Shown here: in pieces, positions 25,401-37,304 of the stretch
How the letters are laid out: each line of letters starts with the position of its first letter
Position numbering within the stretch: position 1 is the stretch's first letter
Assembly (NCBI RefSeq): GCF_032854445.1
Contig: NC_088300.1
Location: 75,879,966-75,943,965, forward strand
Reading direction: 5' to 3'
Source of the DNA: Liolophura sinensis
Taxonomy: Eukaryota > Mollusca > Polyplacophora > Chitonida > Chitonidae
DNA length: 64,000 nucleotides
Program-made: the position numbers and the translations under genes
Notes under the pieces: model-generated
The model's database searches: none
What the model was told of the DNA's origin: nothing
What the model saw: the letters and a program-made list of their open reading frames with translations, nothing else

Positions 25401-26889
25401 CCTTAACTGAAGGAATAAATCTACACTGGATCTGCTATTAGCGGTAACAATTTCCAGATTTTGGCTGGTGTGGTGATCAAACTGGGCCGATCCATATGGT
25501 ATGAAAAGTTATTGCCCTTGAACTAAGGAAATGTTGTCTGCCTGTCTGCAAACATCAACCCGTGAGCTATACCTTATGAACCATGGCAGTTCTGGTCCTA
25601 CATTCTAAATATATCATGTGGGAACACAGTGCACAATATTATTATACAGAAAATCATAATTTTCACTCAATTTTAAGACTAGTGCATAGTTGTGAAATTT
25701 AATCCATAGTTCTTTGAAAAAAAAGACAGAATTATAGCCAAATGTTTTAACAAAACATAAGCCAAAACTTTAAATGGTGGATCCTCTAGGAACATGTTTG
25801 ATGGAATTCTGAGGTACATGTGTCAGATAACTTCCTGATGTAATATATATTGATTAGCGGTTTGGAATTTGATCTAATAATAATCTGTGGCTTAAACTAA
25901 GTTATGTAACCGTACCATATACATACAAGTCAATCTGCAACCGGGAAAAATATGCCTTAAGTTTTTCCAGTAGGATTTCACTAGACACTTAGGTTTCATT
26001 TTTCAGATGTAAGATTCATTTGTGTATCAATAAGTTTTACCTATTATGTTCAATTTATTTTTTTATCTAGAAACTAACAAATTCTTCAGTAATAAATAAA
26101 GTGCTTGACTTACAGCTTTAATTCACCAACAGCATATAATATGTACTCAACTGCTTTCAAAAATAGGGTTCTAATACCTGTAGGTAGATAGCTGACTTAA
26201 AACATCAAAATACAGCAACAGCTCTGAAAATGAAAGCACTGTCTTGGAAATCAAATACCTTTGCTTTTTTTTCCTTTTTTCCCAAAGGTTTAGTGTTATT
26301 CACGATGGGTTTTAAAGCAAAATCATGCAAAATACCCCACAGCTCCATTCACAATTATGCTTGATAGTCAAATCCTCATTAATACACAATTAGTTTACAG
26401 GGTTGGAAGCTAACACTGCTTTGCCCTGGTTTTCACTGTAGCTAGCACATTATGGTACCATAAATGTTAATTTTGTTACCATGCCAAAATGCTAGCAGCG
26501 CTGCCAAATGCTGTCAATATTGCTATAACTAAACAATTATAGCGGAGTTGAATATAGGCTTAGAGGACCAGACATGAGCTTCGCTATCCAGTAATGCTTG
26601 GTCTTCACGGACAGTTGACTATGGAGTAACTGGATGCCAACAGTTGTCCTCTCTTGGCCCAGAACAAAACTGCCTTCGCATTAATAAACAACCAGAGCTG
26701 GGAATATGAATATTCCAGTAACAAAGGTAGAAGTATGTGCTGAGAGCCAAAGTTTTCCCAAGGGCAATTCCTTTGTACTACTTGGCATACATACATATCT
26801 TGATGATCCTCAGAATCCCTACGCAGAATATACATGTATAAACCCAAGGCTAACACACTTCTCTAAGAACATTGCAAAGTGCTATATAC
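22425..26889. other. Non-coding, AT-rich
   Basis: Contains a GACA microsatellite at about 22535-22551 and an 18-bp duplication (GAAAAGGCAGGACTGCTC, two copies) at about 23633-23669. Minus donors AAG/GTGAGA (about 23500-23507) and GGC/GTAAGTG (about 23768-23775) lack an open exon. No gene is supported. Confidence 0.4.
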
Positions 26890-26890
26890 A

Positions 26891-26970
26891 GCAGATATAT
26901 ATCTGTACATGCTGGCCATTATGTCGTCGATCTATATACAGGGCTGGTGTGCACGTAAGCCTGTATATAG
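26891..26970. repeat. Palindrome plus hairpin
   Basis: A perfect 14-bp palindrome, CAGATATATATCTG, lies at about 26892-26905. An 11-bp perfect inverted repeat follows: CTATATACAGG at 26932-26942 pairs with CCTGTATATAG at 26960-26970 around a 17-nt loop. Function unknown; the stem is too short for a typical pre-miRNA. Confidence 0.7.
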
Positions 26971-27361
26971 GTAGGGTAGTGAAGTTACCAAAGTGCACAC
27001 TGTAAAAGGCCTACCTTTATTACTGCTCCAAGATGTAAGCCTGTACAGCTTAAACTTCCAGCGAAACGTGGCTGCTGCTGACAGTGCCATGTTGTTAGCT
27101 GCTGAGGTTATCAAACTCGTCTCAAAACACTTAAAACTGGTTAAAATATTGTGCTCTGTAAACACAGAGGTACAGAAGGCAAACACTAGTTTCTTCAGTC
27201 AATGTCTGGAACAAATCATGTAGGAATACATGAATGTATAAATAGATAAACTTATATCCACTAGCTGCGTTAGATAGGGAGAGCGCCGGGGTTCTTGTAT
27301 TGGTGGGTATATGTCAGTAATAAACACATCCTCTGTACCTTTATGACCGGCTGTTCCTCAC

Positions 27362-27397
27362 CTTATTCAACTCAGTCAAGGGAATGGCTCGCCACAT
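27362..27397 (-). CDS. Weak candidate first coding exon
   Basis: On the minus strand ATG opens a 12-codon frame, MWRAIPLTELNK, ending exactly at a near-consensus donor AAG/GTGAGG (exit phase 0). The sequence upstream in minus sense to about 27620 is less AT-rich and could be a leader. Exit phase 0 does not fit the phase-1 acceptors at 22 and 19 kb, so it would need another partner exon. Chance is a real alternative for so short a piece. Confidence 0.2.
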
Positions 27398-28362
27398 GTT
27401 GTTGTTTATACTTCCTTTTCTTGAAGATCCGTTTGCTGACATTCTGAACAGCGATCTCCCACCGATTCCTGCTGAGATGCCACACGCATTTTAGCTTCAC
27501 CCTGGACAAAGTTCTGCTTGGATTATTCAGTGGACGATCTTGGGTACAGACTAAATTCCCACACTGACTCGTTACAACTTTTAACCGCCTCCTCACCTCA
27601 TCAGTATGCCCAAGCAATTACTGACAGATACAAATTATGTATGCCCACGTGACTGCAATACAGCTTTCAAAACAGAAAGTTTGCAAAAGCTTATATGTTC
27701 AGTATAAAATAATTATAATATACACTCAGTACCAGGAATTATTCTCCATAGATTTGTACACCTGACGTATGACTGTCCATTGACAAACATGCATATACAT
27801 GTATTACTAATCAACAACAAGTATAAAGCCATAGCTCATGTCTTGATTCAGTTAGAAGGAATTTCTTAAATAATTTGCATTTCACCATATGAAGGTAAAT
27901 AACTTCATGTTTGAGGATTCACTTGAAATTCACCTGATTTGACCATACCACTGGAAATCTAAGAGATACAGAAAACGATCACTGCAATGTTATGTATCTT
28001 TAATGTCCCTGTAAATCACAAGAGTTTTGTAACATTGTGACCATTTATTGTGTTTTATACAATATTTTTTTATAGATATTTTCACAGATCAGAATCATTT
28101 CATTTCAACTTTGTATCTAGAGGAAAAAACCTGACTTGTTGAAAAGAATTTAGAAAAAACAATTTTGGGAAAGATAGCATGCATGTACTTGTTATTATTT
28201 GACCCTTCACTGGACCTGTACCTGTTGTGGTGTGGAGCAGAGTGAGTTTTATTTCTGTCCAAAGTGATTTAGACACAGACAAGTAGATGTCTATATACCT
28301 GTCAGAGAGCCAGCTGAGGAGATCCAGCTGGATACCTATATAAGCTCTGTACTTACAGCCAT
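27398..28362. other. Non-coding
   Basis: The first 220 bases are less AT-rich and carry an 81-codon minus frame of unknown status. From 27640 to 28360 it is ordinary AT-rich DNA. No other feature. Confidence 0.4.
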
Positions 28363-28835
28363 CAGCCTCAATCTGGCCCAGCCTCAATCTGGACCAGCCT
28401 TCAATCTGGCCCAGCCTCAATCTGGACCAGCCTTCAATCTGGCCCAGCCTCAATCTGGCCCAGCCTTCAATCTGGCCCAGCCTCAATCTGGACCAGCCTT
28501 CAATCTGACCCAGCCTCAATCTGGCCCAGCCTCAATCTGGACCAGCCTTCAATCTGGACCAGCCTTCAATCTGGCCCAGCCTCAATCTGGCCCAGCCTTC
28601 AATCTGGCCCAGCCTCAATCTGGCCCAGCCTCAATCTGGCCCAGCCTCAATCTGGACCAGCCTTCAATCTGGCCCAGCCTCAATCTGACCCAGCCTCAAT
28701 CTGGCCCAGCCTCAATCTGGACCAGCCTTCAATCTGGCCCAGCCTCAGTCTGGACCAGCCTTCAATCTGGCCCAGCCTCAATCTGGACCAGCCTTCAATC
28801 TGGCCCAGCCTCAATCTAGACCAGCCTTCAATCTC
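28363..28835. repeat. Minisatellite, 16-17-bp unit, about 29 copies
   Basis: Alternating units CAGCCTCAATCTGGCC and CAGCCTTCAATCTGGACC form a higher-order unit of about 33 bp in places. Copies are nearly identical, which suggests recent expansion or homogenisation. The minus-strand pseudo-peptide (RLRLGQIEGWS repeated) comes from the 33-bp period. Confidence 0.95.
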
Positions 28836-29664
28836 CATTAATATTAATATATTAAATGTCTTATGAAAAGGAGCAGATCAACTTTGCATACACTATTTGT
28901 CTGGTTTTCCACTCAGTCCATAGATACAAGAGAAACTTAAGGATTACATAACAGTATATTCTGGCATATTCTGAAAACATCTACATTTCTTTGATTCTGT
29001 ATTCACCTTTATTGTGCATGGAACAGACCGTGCCGTGCGTCTTTTGATTAGGCACAGACATGGCGCATTAGTAGTCAAGACGGCCCCCTGGTGTTCTCAC
29101 CTACTTCCTGAGATAAACAAAAACGATCTGCGCACAAAGTGCAAGAGGCAAGCATGCTTTAATAAAAAACACAGTTTTAGTTCCTACCGATCGGTTGGCC
29201 ATCCAGGTGGGCAGTGTTAATACCTGAGAGAGACGGAACCGTCTGGCTAAGACCAGGCTGATCAGGAAAAGAAAACTCCAGCAAACTTGTAACCGGTCTC
29301 CTTGACTAAGACATCAGTATCCCTGGCACTCACTGAAGGATCAGGGATGAGCTTCCCTAATATAAACATCCACCAACTGTCTCCTTCCATACATCCGATC
29401 TCAGCCCAATCACCAGTCTAAGTATGCCAGACCTAATACCCTCACACTATTCGGAGAAGACCCAAGACTCCGGTATCTTACTGACATTTTGTTTTGTTTA
29501 CATCATCTACTATCACCATGACTGTACAACAGTTTACTTACTGGCCTAAGCCTAATTCCAACACTCAAACCCTTCAAACCAGTGTCAATACCTAACTTGC
29601 CTAGCCTAATACACTGTTAAGCTCCACTCTTAATAAATTGAAGGGAATATATAAATATAATTTT
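28836..29664. other. Non-coding, with one microexon candidate
   Basis: Apart from the 29101-29127 candidate listed separately, nothing is supported. The stretch 29020-29300 is less AT-rich than its surroundings. Confidence 0.4.
29101..29127 (-). CDS. Candidate 27-nt microexon
   Basis: On the minus strand CTCTTGCACTTTGTGCGCAG, a good acceptor with a pyrimidine-rich tract, is followed by 27 nt and then GTAG/GTGAGAAC, a good donor. Twenty-seven bases keep the frame. Entry in phase 1 gives RFCLSQEV and exit in phase 1, which would slot between the first exon at 47521 and the phase-1 acceptor at 22424. Entry in phase 2 is also open, and phase 0 meets a stop. Frame-preserving microexons of this size are common in animal neuronal genes, but the case here is splice signals only. 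Confidence 0.22.
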   Translation of the reverse strand: MVFVYLRK

Positions 29665-29848
29665 GGGGTGGGTGAGGTTGGTGGTGGTGGTGATGGGGGG
29701 GGGGGAGGTTGGTGGTGGTGGGGGGGAGGTTGGTGGTGGTGATGGGGGGGGGGGGGGTTGGTGGTGGGTGGTGGGATGGTGGTGGTGATGGGGGGGGAGG
29801 TTGGTGGGGGTGGTGGTGATGGGGGGGAGGTTGGTGGGGGGGGGGGTG
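29665..29848. repeat. G-rich imperfect repeat, G-quadruplex-prone
   Basis: The top strand is almost entirely G and T: runs of 6-12 G separated by GGTTGGTGGTGGTGAT. It is a decayed tandem of a unit of about 25-30 bp. Many runs of three or more G close together meet the usual sequence rule for G-quadruplex formation. The proline/histidine-rich minus frames over it are artefacts. Confidence 0.9.
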
Positions 29849-30162
29849 CAAATATATTATTAATTTGCATCAACCCACGTCGGAAGAGACACTAAAGTCT
29901 TACCACCACAATAGCTGACTTGAGTGCATGCAGGTAATCAATTCACTTATCTCTGATCAATGTAGCTGGCCAACAGTTATCTGAAAATGTCATCCTGCAA
30001 ACTGTTGTCTCCTTAAATCCAGGAAATAATCATTGGAGTACTGTGGGCATGGTAGGAGGCTGGTCATTTTGTTAGTGTCTGTTGTACATGAATATCAAAA
30101 TGACTCAATTCCTTACCACTGATAAGTAACATTTGTTACCTAAGGTTGATGTAACATAATAT

Positions 30163-30399
30163 AATGAAGATCAGTCACCGTCTTACTATATTCACACAGA
30201 TAATGAAGACCACTGACTGTCTTCCTATATTCACACAGATAATGAAGATCAGTCACCGTCTTACTATATTCACACAGATAATGAAGGCCATTGACCGTCT
30301 TACTATATTCACACAGATAATGAAGACCATTGACTGTCTTCCTATATTCACACAGATAATGAAGATCAGTCACTGTCTTCCTATATTCACACAGATAGT
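30163..30399. repeat. Minisatellite, 39-bp unit, 6 copies
   Basis: AATGAAG starts occur at 30163, 30202, 30241, 30280, 30319 and 30358, exactly 39 bp apart, each with TATATTCACACAGAT. A 13-residue pseudo-repeat (HYLCEYRKTV...) results from the period being divisible by three. Confidence 0.95.
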
Positions 30400-30780
30400 G
30401 AAAGTAAAACCACAATATAAAATGGAATGTTCTCAGACCCAAATTCAAGAGAATATCTCTGAAATGTTGTTTTGAACCTCCTTTTTCACTACTTTAGGTA
30501 CACATGTACTGTAGCTAGAGAACATTCCCAAACAACTGATATTCAAGTCATTACGATCAAATAAACTGATCAGTATGAAAAACAATCTACAAAAAGCATC
30601 CTATATTCATAATATACGAATATGAAGGAGAAAATATACATCTTCAATACAGGAAATTTATAAAACTGTATGCAGTTTTCAAGTCTGAGCTCAAATGAAA
30701 CTGAAGTCATTATATCTAACGTACACAGATCCTGATTTGCATACCTGACTTGCTTTGACCCACACATCAGTACTTGCATT
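30400..30780. other. Non-coding, AT-rich
   Basis: Nothing recognised between the 39-bp array and the SINE. Confidence 0.4.
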
Positions 30781-30791
30781 TATTCTCAGGT

Positions 30792-30992
30792 ATGCGGTTG
30801 CTGTGAGTTCAAGTCCAGCTCATGCTGGCTTCCTCTCAGGCCGTAAGTGGGAAGGTCTTCTAGCAACCTGCAGATGGTTGTGGGTTTCCCCCGGGCTGAG
30901 CCCGGTTTCCACCCACCATAATGCTGGCTGCCGTCGTATAAGTGAAATATTCTTGAGTACGGCGTAAAACACCAATCAAATAAATAAATAAA
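30792..30992 (+). mobile_element. SINE family A, 5'-truncated, 11-bp target duplication
   Basis: It begins inside the tRNA-like head (ATGCGGTTGCTGTGAGTTCA, the B-box region), then shows the well-preserved core and GAGTACGGCGTAAAACACC, and ends in an AATAAATAAAT tail. TATTCTCAGGT at 30781-30791 recurs at 30993-31003, bounding the insert. Good core preservation and an intact duplication indicate a fairly recent insertion. 5' truncation is usual for reverse-transcribed elements. Confidence 0.92.
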
Positions 30993-31368
30993 TATTCTCA
31001 GGTTATCAGAGCATAATCTGTGACAGGGCATGAAATTATAGATCAACCTGAGAAACTGAGAACTTCCAGTACCAGATTTACAAGCGGTTGATCTACACAA
31101 ATGTGACCACTTGTAGCGTATATGCTCTCAGCATACAGATGGTACCTGTACCAGGTAACATGTTTCTTTATCTGGAACAGCTAGGTCATGTTTTCATAAT
31201 GTCTGTTCTCTTTGCTTCGAGGTGTATGAAAGAGGAGAAACATCCTGTGTCATTGAGTCAGCTAGACCAAATATTGATGACCTGGCAAAAACAAACAGAC
31301 TGACCCGGCACTAATCTATTTTTAATTAATGTTTTTTTTATCATTTTAATAATTCACATTAGTGAAGT

Positions 31369-32209
31369 AATGACTCTTTCACCATTTGACATTCAGCAAA
31401 ACTACATGTTAGTGCATGTAATGACTCTTTCACTATTATCCATTAAGCAGAACTACATGTTAGTGCAAGTAATGACTCTTTCACCATTACCCATTCAGCA
31501 GAACTACAAGTTAGTGCATGTAATCACTCTTTCACCATAACCCATTCAGCAGAACTACCTGTTAGTGTATGTAATGACTTTTTCACCAGTACCCATTCAG
31601 CAGAACTACACGTTAGTGTATGTAATGACTCTTTCACCATTACCCATTCAGCAGAACTACACGTTAGTGTATGTAATGACTCTTTCACCATTACCCATTC
31701 AGCAGGACTACATTTTAGTGCTTGTAATGACTCTTTCCCCATTATCAATTCAGCAGAACTAAAAGTTAGTACATGTAATGATTCTTTCACCATAATCCAT
31801 TCAGCAGAACTATATGTTAGTGCTTGTAATGACTCTTTACCATTACCCATTCAGCAGAACTTCACTATTACCCATTAAGCAGAACTACATGTTAGTGCAA
31901 GTAATGACTCTTTCACCATAATCCATTCAGCAGAACTACATGTTAGTGCATGTAATCACTCTTTCACCATAACCCATTCAGCAGAACTACATGTTAGTGT
32001 ATGTAATGACTCTTTCACCATAACCCATTCAGCAGAACTACATGTTAGTGTATGTAATGACTCTTTCACCAGTACCCATTCAGCAGAACTACATGTTAGT
32101 GTATGTAATGACTCTTTCACCATTACCCATTCAGCAGAACTACATTTTAGTGTATGTAATGACTCTTTCACCAGTACCCATTCAGCAGAACTACACGTTA
32201 GTGCATGTA
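31369..32209. repeat. Minisatellite, 51-bp unit, about 16 copies
   Basis: The unit contains AATGACTCTTTCACCATTAC, CCATTCAGCAGAACTAC and GTTAGTGCATGT. A partial unit at about 31855-31865 interrupts the register, suggesting an internal deletion or unequal exchange. The period 51 (17 codons) yields long repeat pseudo-proteins on the minus strand. Confidence 0.95.
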
Positions 32210-33084
32210 TAGAAAAAGAAGTTTTCCACCCAAGAATGTTCGTAAACTGCAGTCAAACTTTTTCCTAATTACTTGAAAGGTCAAGCAATTAAGTTAACAT
32301 GTGCACTGAAGTGGAGTCACAGTGAAACATTCAGATTTAGACATGTACAACAAACACTGTGGAGCAAAGTCTGCATTTGTTCTCCTGGAGTGGATTAGCA
32401 TGAAGCTGAAGTGCCTAGGAGACCATATGTTAAATAAGAGAGAGACCTGAAGCAACAGACAGACTATACATGTAAATACAACACACAATCAACATATGCC
32501 ACATTGTGGTAGCATTGTTTGTAATTACCAGCCACTGAAAAGTACTCTGCTTGAAAGTTTAGAAGGTACTGATAGATTGCATGGCAGGAATACATGTGTT
32601 AAACCAATGAAGTGTTTGAAAAGAACTAAAGAAAGCTGTGTGAACCAGCTGAAATGTCCACTGCAGACAGTAAGGTGGTCAAAATGCCCAAATATCACAC
32701 TACATGACAGTCACTGGTGTCTCAGGTCATTGGTGTTTCATTTCTTATTCTAGAATAAATATGTACATGAGATTAAGGCCTTGATTTCTGTTTCAAACAG
32801 TAGCCAATTTTTGGTTTCCCCTCAGGCACAAGGCAACTGGTGTTCACAAAGGACTGGGTGTACAAAATAAGGCTAAACTGTTCTTACAGATGTTCATAAA
32901 GATAATATATATTAAAAAATAATAATATATTAGATATTAAGTTAATAACACATAATATATATGCCTGTAAGTCTATATATCTGTATATTCAGTAATACCA
33001 TTGCCAAGACATCTTCATGTAAAGTTGTATCTCAAAAAAATATAAACACAAACTCAAAAAGATAACAAAAAAAGTGATACATAC
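32210..33084. other. Non-coding
   Basis: A frame of 85 codons on plus at 32496-32753 has no supporting signals. A very AT-rich patch lies at 32900-32985. Confidence 0.4.
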
Positions 33085-33262
33085 TTTTTCTGAAGCACAG
33101 TATTATCCAATTTATGAGACAACAGCTGTATTTTTTCTTCAATCTCTTGAGGAAAGTCAATTTTTCCAACTCTTTATCATCCTCTTCCTTATCCAAAATG
33201 TCTGTCTCCATAGCAACACAATCTGAGCCTTTTTGAAGGCTTTCAATTTTCACGAGAGCCAT
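33085..33262 (-). CDS. Candidate alternative first coding exon, possible 1-base frameshift
   Basis: On the minus strand ATG at 33262-33260 opens an acidic, lysine-rich frame (MALVKIESLQ ... ILDKEEDDKELEK). The exon ends at CAGAAAAA/GTATGT, a good donor. At a run of five A (plus 33161-33165) the coding character moves to another frame, which reads IDFPQEIEEKIQLLSHKLD and continues to the donor. One base more in that run would give a single continuous, coiled-coil-like frame of about 59 residues. As read, the exon has 178 nt and exits in phase 1, compatible with the acceptors at 22424 and 19283. With the extra base it exits in phase 2. No acceptor is evident upstream of the ATG, so a first exon is likelier. 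Product not recognised. Confidence 0.38.
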
Positions 33263-36200
33263 TAGTGAATGGAGTTGTGTACAACGCTCTAATCAAACAT
33301 CCTTGACACCAAAAGGTGGAATTAGCAGGTGATTCCAGTCATACCTGTCCAGACGAGCTGACCTCCAGCTCAACAGCTATCAGTGCACATTCAACAAGCC
33401 ATCTGTCCTTATGGCAAACTTCAATATCAGGCAGAATTAAGTGTCAGTCAATGAGAAACAGTGAAGCAAGTGCCGAGTAATTTTCACAAAGGTATCCTCA
33501 ATTGTGAATGTGCCGGAGGTCACAGAGCCCTAAGGCAGAGGTGTAAGTATAGGTGAATAAATATAAACTTGAGCAGGTAGATATACACCTATTTATATAC
33601 AGGTAGCTCCATTCAAATGGCTTACAAACTTCTGCTCAGATACATCACTGATGTCTAGCGGAAATATTTACATACCTGTCAAAACAACATAAGTCATTAA
33701 TCATAAGCCGATACATGCAGGCTTTTGTTGACGACACAGCTGCTGTCCATGTGACAATACGGCGCAAACTGCAGAGCTACGGCGCTCAGGTGGATAATGT
33801 CTCTTGCAGCTTGCTGTAAAACACAAGCTCTTTGGGTGTATGCCGAAAACCTATCTATCCAATCACCTGAACATCCTACATTGCCATATACCCCTTTTTC
33901 TGCTCAAATGACGTGAAGAAATAGCAGGCTTTCTCAAAGACTAACTGTAACCTTCATACCACTTTCTCTTCGTGGAAGTCCATTAAAGCTTACATCCAAG
34001 ACAACGCCGTACTACTGTATATCAGAAGCTAATTGCTGTTCATGAGACTTGCTCAGCCTTCAAGGATACACAGGGGATTAAGGCTGCAGAACACAATGCT
34101 CAGGTAGGCATTATCTATAAATGATCAGACCCGGCAATCAAAGGATATTATTGCCAGGCTAGCAACAGGTGTGTGGTATATATACAAACGGTGGGCAGTG
34201 CATTGTGACATTTACCAGTACAAACTTTCCGACTGATTTACCTGGAAGCTGAAAGAATCAGGCTCTGTTCCAGGGTGAGAGGTCACCATAAGCAGTTGAA
34301 ACGGACTGTGTATCTTTAACCAGGTACACATGACACTATCCTAGGTAAGAGATGGCAATGACATGCTGTCCCATCTAATGATGAAGGTGAACTGAATAAT
34401 CCAGGTATTAGCCAGCCTCACACCTGTGTTTGATGTCCAGATTCTAAGCATTGTGTCCTAATGACCCTATTCCCTCAGATATATCAAGTCTGAATAAAGT
34501 CAATAACTGTCAAAATAGCCCACTCCAAGTTTGGTGTACAAAGAATGAACATTTGCACAATGTGCAAAATTGAAACTGCATCCATTATTGTCCTCCTGAT
34601 GTGCAGATTTATAACAAAGGCAAACTCAGTCTAAAGTTTCCGATAAAATGTGTCCATGCAGCTGTCCTTACATTCACAATATTTATATCTCTCTCATCAC
34701 AGACAGCAGGTTACGACTGCATTGTAAAAATGGTAAAACCTTGTCATTTCACCTCATGGTTGGGTAAAAGCCCCGACTGTGCAAACAGCCAGTCTAAAAC
34801 AATACCCCACCTGGGAATGGCTTGCCCTTGAGGCTGTAAGTCTGTAAACATAATCATGAAAAAGGTAGCGCGCCTTTATAGATCTAAAGTAAGATGAGAC
34901 ATCTCAATATTGCAGGTGTGCAAACACTTTATCTCCAACAAGGTAAAATTGTACTTCCTTGAAACATTCCACTGCCCTCAATCCCAAAGAACATCTCATT
35001 CAGCCAGATTCAAGAAACTTCCAATTGAAAATAGAAAATGTACCTGTAATGTACACAGAGTTGTACATTTTCACAAATTACACAATTTCTGTAGTAATTC
35101 TAGATCCACGGGCCATCTGACAAACACAGTATGTCCTACTTTAATAAACAGTCTTTCAAGTCAATACATCTGCTGCACCAGTAACATTAGATCTGTTCAA
35201 TGAAATTGCTCAGGGTACATTTCCTGACAACTGACATTTTCTGGCTCGTAAAACTTTCCTCATTTATATATTACGTGTCTACATCAGGGCGAGCTTCCAG
35301 TTTTATTTTCCATCAGTGTATTTCCTGTTGCTGGAATTTCCCACCGCCACTTTTCTCATTACTATTCCACATTCAGAACCCTCTGGTAATAGCACCTGTG
35401 GGCACCCTTCAACACACTTCCAAATCCACACACAGTTGTAGAGTTGTGTAAACACGGTTATTCCGTTCACTGTGATAATTTTCATAAACGAGACTTGAAA
35501 TCCATTTAAAAGCCTTTTCATGATGAACAAACTCAAAAACAAACGTATGTTCTTTCCGCTGAAATACTAGATTAAATCCCACAGATATGCCATATATGAT
35601 ATACACCCATCTTCTGACAACAGTTTTTTTTTTCAAGCTAGAGTAACCTGGACTGACCTAGAGATGACATTAGCTATGCACTCACAGGAGAGTTGTAAGT
35701 CGACCTGATTTCAAGAGCCAATAGCGCCACTGGGCTGGACCAGCTGTTAATTATTTATACTGCTAATTGATAAACAGAATCTAAGGATGGGTCAGATACC
35801 GCTGCATACCACAAATCCCAGCAGTAATGATTCCAGAAGACATGGTTTTTGTAGAACGTTAATGCCTCAGCTGGACTGGATTGCTAAAAAAAGCCCTGTG
35901 GCCACACACTTAACAACCCATCTCAACATGAAATGTGACAAAACACAGAGTCTACATCCTTCGACCAACACCTAAAAGTGCTGTTATTACATGGTTACAA
36001 AAAAAAGAAGCTTTCATCTTGACACATAGACGAACATATATATAGAAAGTAGCTTCCTCTGAACAAAGATAACAGTTGCCAAAAGCACTTTTCTGGATGG
36101 AAAATAGAATTACGGTGCTTGTGTCTACAAGCAACAAATGCAGGTATTTCAGATTACTTCCTGGCAGAAAGGCAGAAGATGCCAATCTCCATCTAGAACT

Positions 36201-36598
36201 TACACTTCTAATTCCTCTTGTTGATTCCATGTCCATAAATACACCAGACTGACCCTTTCCCAAAATATAAATGCAAAGAATGTTCCAGCAAACACTTCAC
36301 AGAACAGCTAAAACTCCCACCAGAGTACGATATAGAACAAAGAATATGTGCAGATCAACACATGTTGATTTGTGATGTTTTTGCAAAGATTATACAAACA
36401 CAAGTTCTATATTTTACACATGCGGGAGGGGGTGTTGTGATTACTCTTGTTGTTTAGTTTACTCTTCACCTTTGCAATGCGTTCCCACACTGTGTGTTTG
36501 CTTACGTATTCGTATCACCTACATGTACAGTTGGCAAAATATCCTCTAACTTACTTCCAGAATAAAGGCAGGTGTACATCTGTAACAAAAACATGTAC
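33263..36598. other. Non-coding, with a less AT-rich block
   Basis: If 33085-33262 is a first exon, its leader and promoter should lie at about 33263-34200 (minus sense upstream). That block is indeed less AT-rich (for example ATACGGCGCAAACTGCAGAG near 33758), though no TATA box stands out. From 34400 to 36598 it is AT-rich and featureless. A minus-strand acceptor (TTTTTGTTACAG) and a GTAAGT donor enclose 25 nt at about 36556-36580, a weak microexon candidate. Confidence 0.35.
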
Positions 36599-36993
36599 AC
36601 TGAGTACAAATGGCACACTTGACAACGACAAGATCATCGCATAAAGACTGAGTATAAATGGCACACTTGACAACGACAAGATCATCGCATGAAGACTGAG
36701 TACAAATGGCACACTTGACAACGACAAGATCATCGCATGAAGACTGAGTACAAATGGCACACTTGACAACGACAAGATCATCGCATGAAGACTGAGTACA
36801 AATGGCACACTTGACAACGACAAGATCATCGCATGAAGACTGAGTACAAATGGCACACTTGACAACGACAAGATCATCGCATGAAGACTGAGTACAAATG
36901 GCACACTTGACAACGACAAGACCATCGCATGAAGACTGAGTACAAATGGCACACCTGACACTGACAAGATCATCGTATAATGACTGAGTACAA
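36599..36993. repeat. Minisatellite, 48-bp unit, 8 copies
   Basis: ACTGAGTACAAATGGCAC starts recur every 48 bp from 36599 to 36935, followed by TTGACAACGACAAGATCATC. Copies are almost identical except the last, which is diverged. The 16-residue minus-strand pseudo-repeat (MILSLSSVPFVLSLHA) is a by-product of the period. Confidence 0.95.
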
Positions 36994-37049
36994 TTACAGC
37001 ACCCTATTTTTGTCAGTTAAGCAATCTCTGCAAAACTGGGCACCATCAA

Positions 37050-37140
37050 TAATACATTAAGGCACTTCAAAGGCTGGGCTAATTAGCAGCTGATAGCAGC
37101 CTGCATGTGACCGCTCCATTACAGTCTCATCATGCAGATC
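37050..37140. promoter_or_regulatory. Candidate enhancer-like element
   Basis: GGGCTAATTAGCAGCTGATA combines a homeodomain-type TAATTA core with a CAGCTG E-box, followed by a complex non-repetitive stretch through CGCTCCATTACAGTCTCATC. It differs from the flanking arrays and AT-rich DNA. Regulatory role is inference. Confidence 0.22.
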
Positions 37141-37267
37141 TTTTATATCACATATATTCACCAAAGTATAACTGTCGGCGAGGCCATGATCGAGAATAGA
37201 GGCATACCATATATTTAAAGGCATCATTTTCAGATACTTGAAGACATTCAGTGTGATTAATTAACTG

Positions 37268-37304
37268 ATTGATTGATTGGTGTTTAATAGCCTTGTACTC
37301 AAGG
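37268..37304 (-). mobile_element. Possible SINE family A tail fragment
   Basis: GATTGGTGTTTAATAGCC followed by TTGTACTCAAGG resembles the tail-proximal GATTGGTGTTTTACGCCGTA/CTCAAGA of family A. The core does not follow, so only the 3' end was inserted or survives. Confidence 0.4.

Noticed and set aside
29601-29873. Proline/histidine-rich protein on minus
   Set aside because: The complement of a G-rich low-complexity tract, without start context or splice support.
31524-32171. 17-residue repeat proteins on minus
   Set aside because: Product of the 51-bp array; the frame breaks where the array register breaks.
36551-36973. Repeat protein with 16-residue units on minus
   Set aside because: It is the 48-bp minisatellite read through; copies are identical at silent and replacement positions alike.
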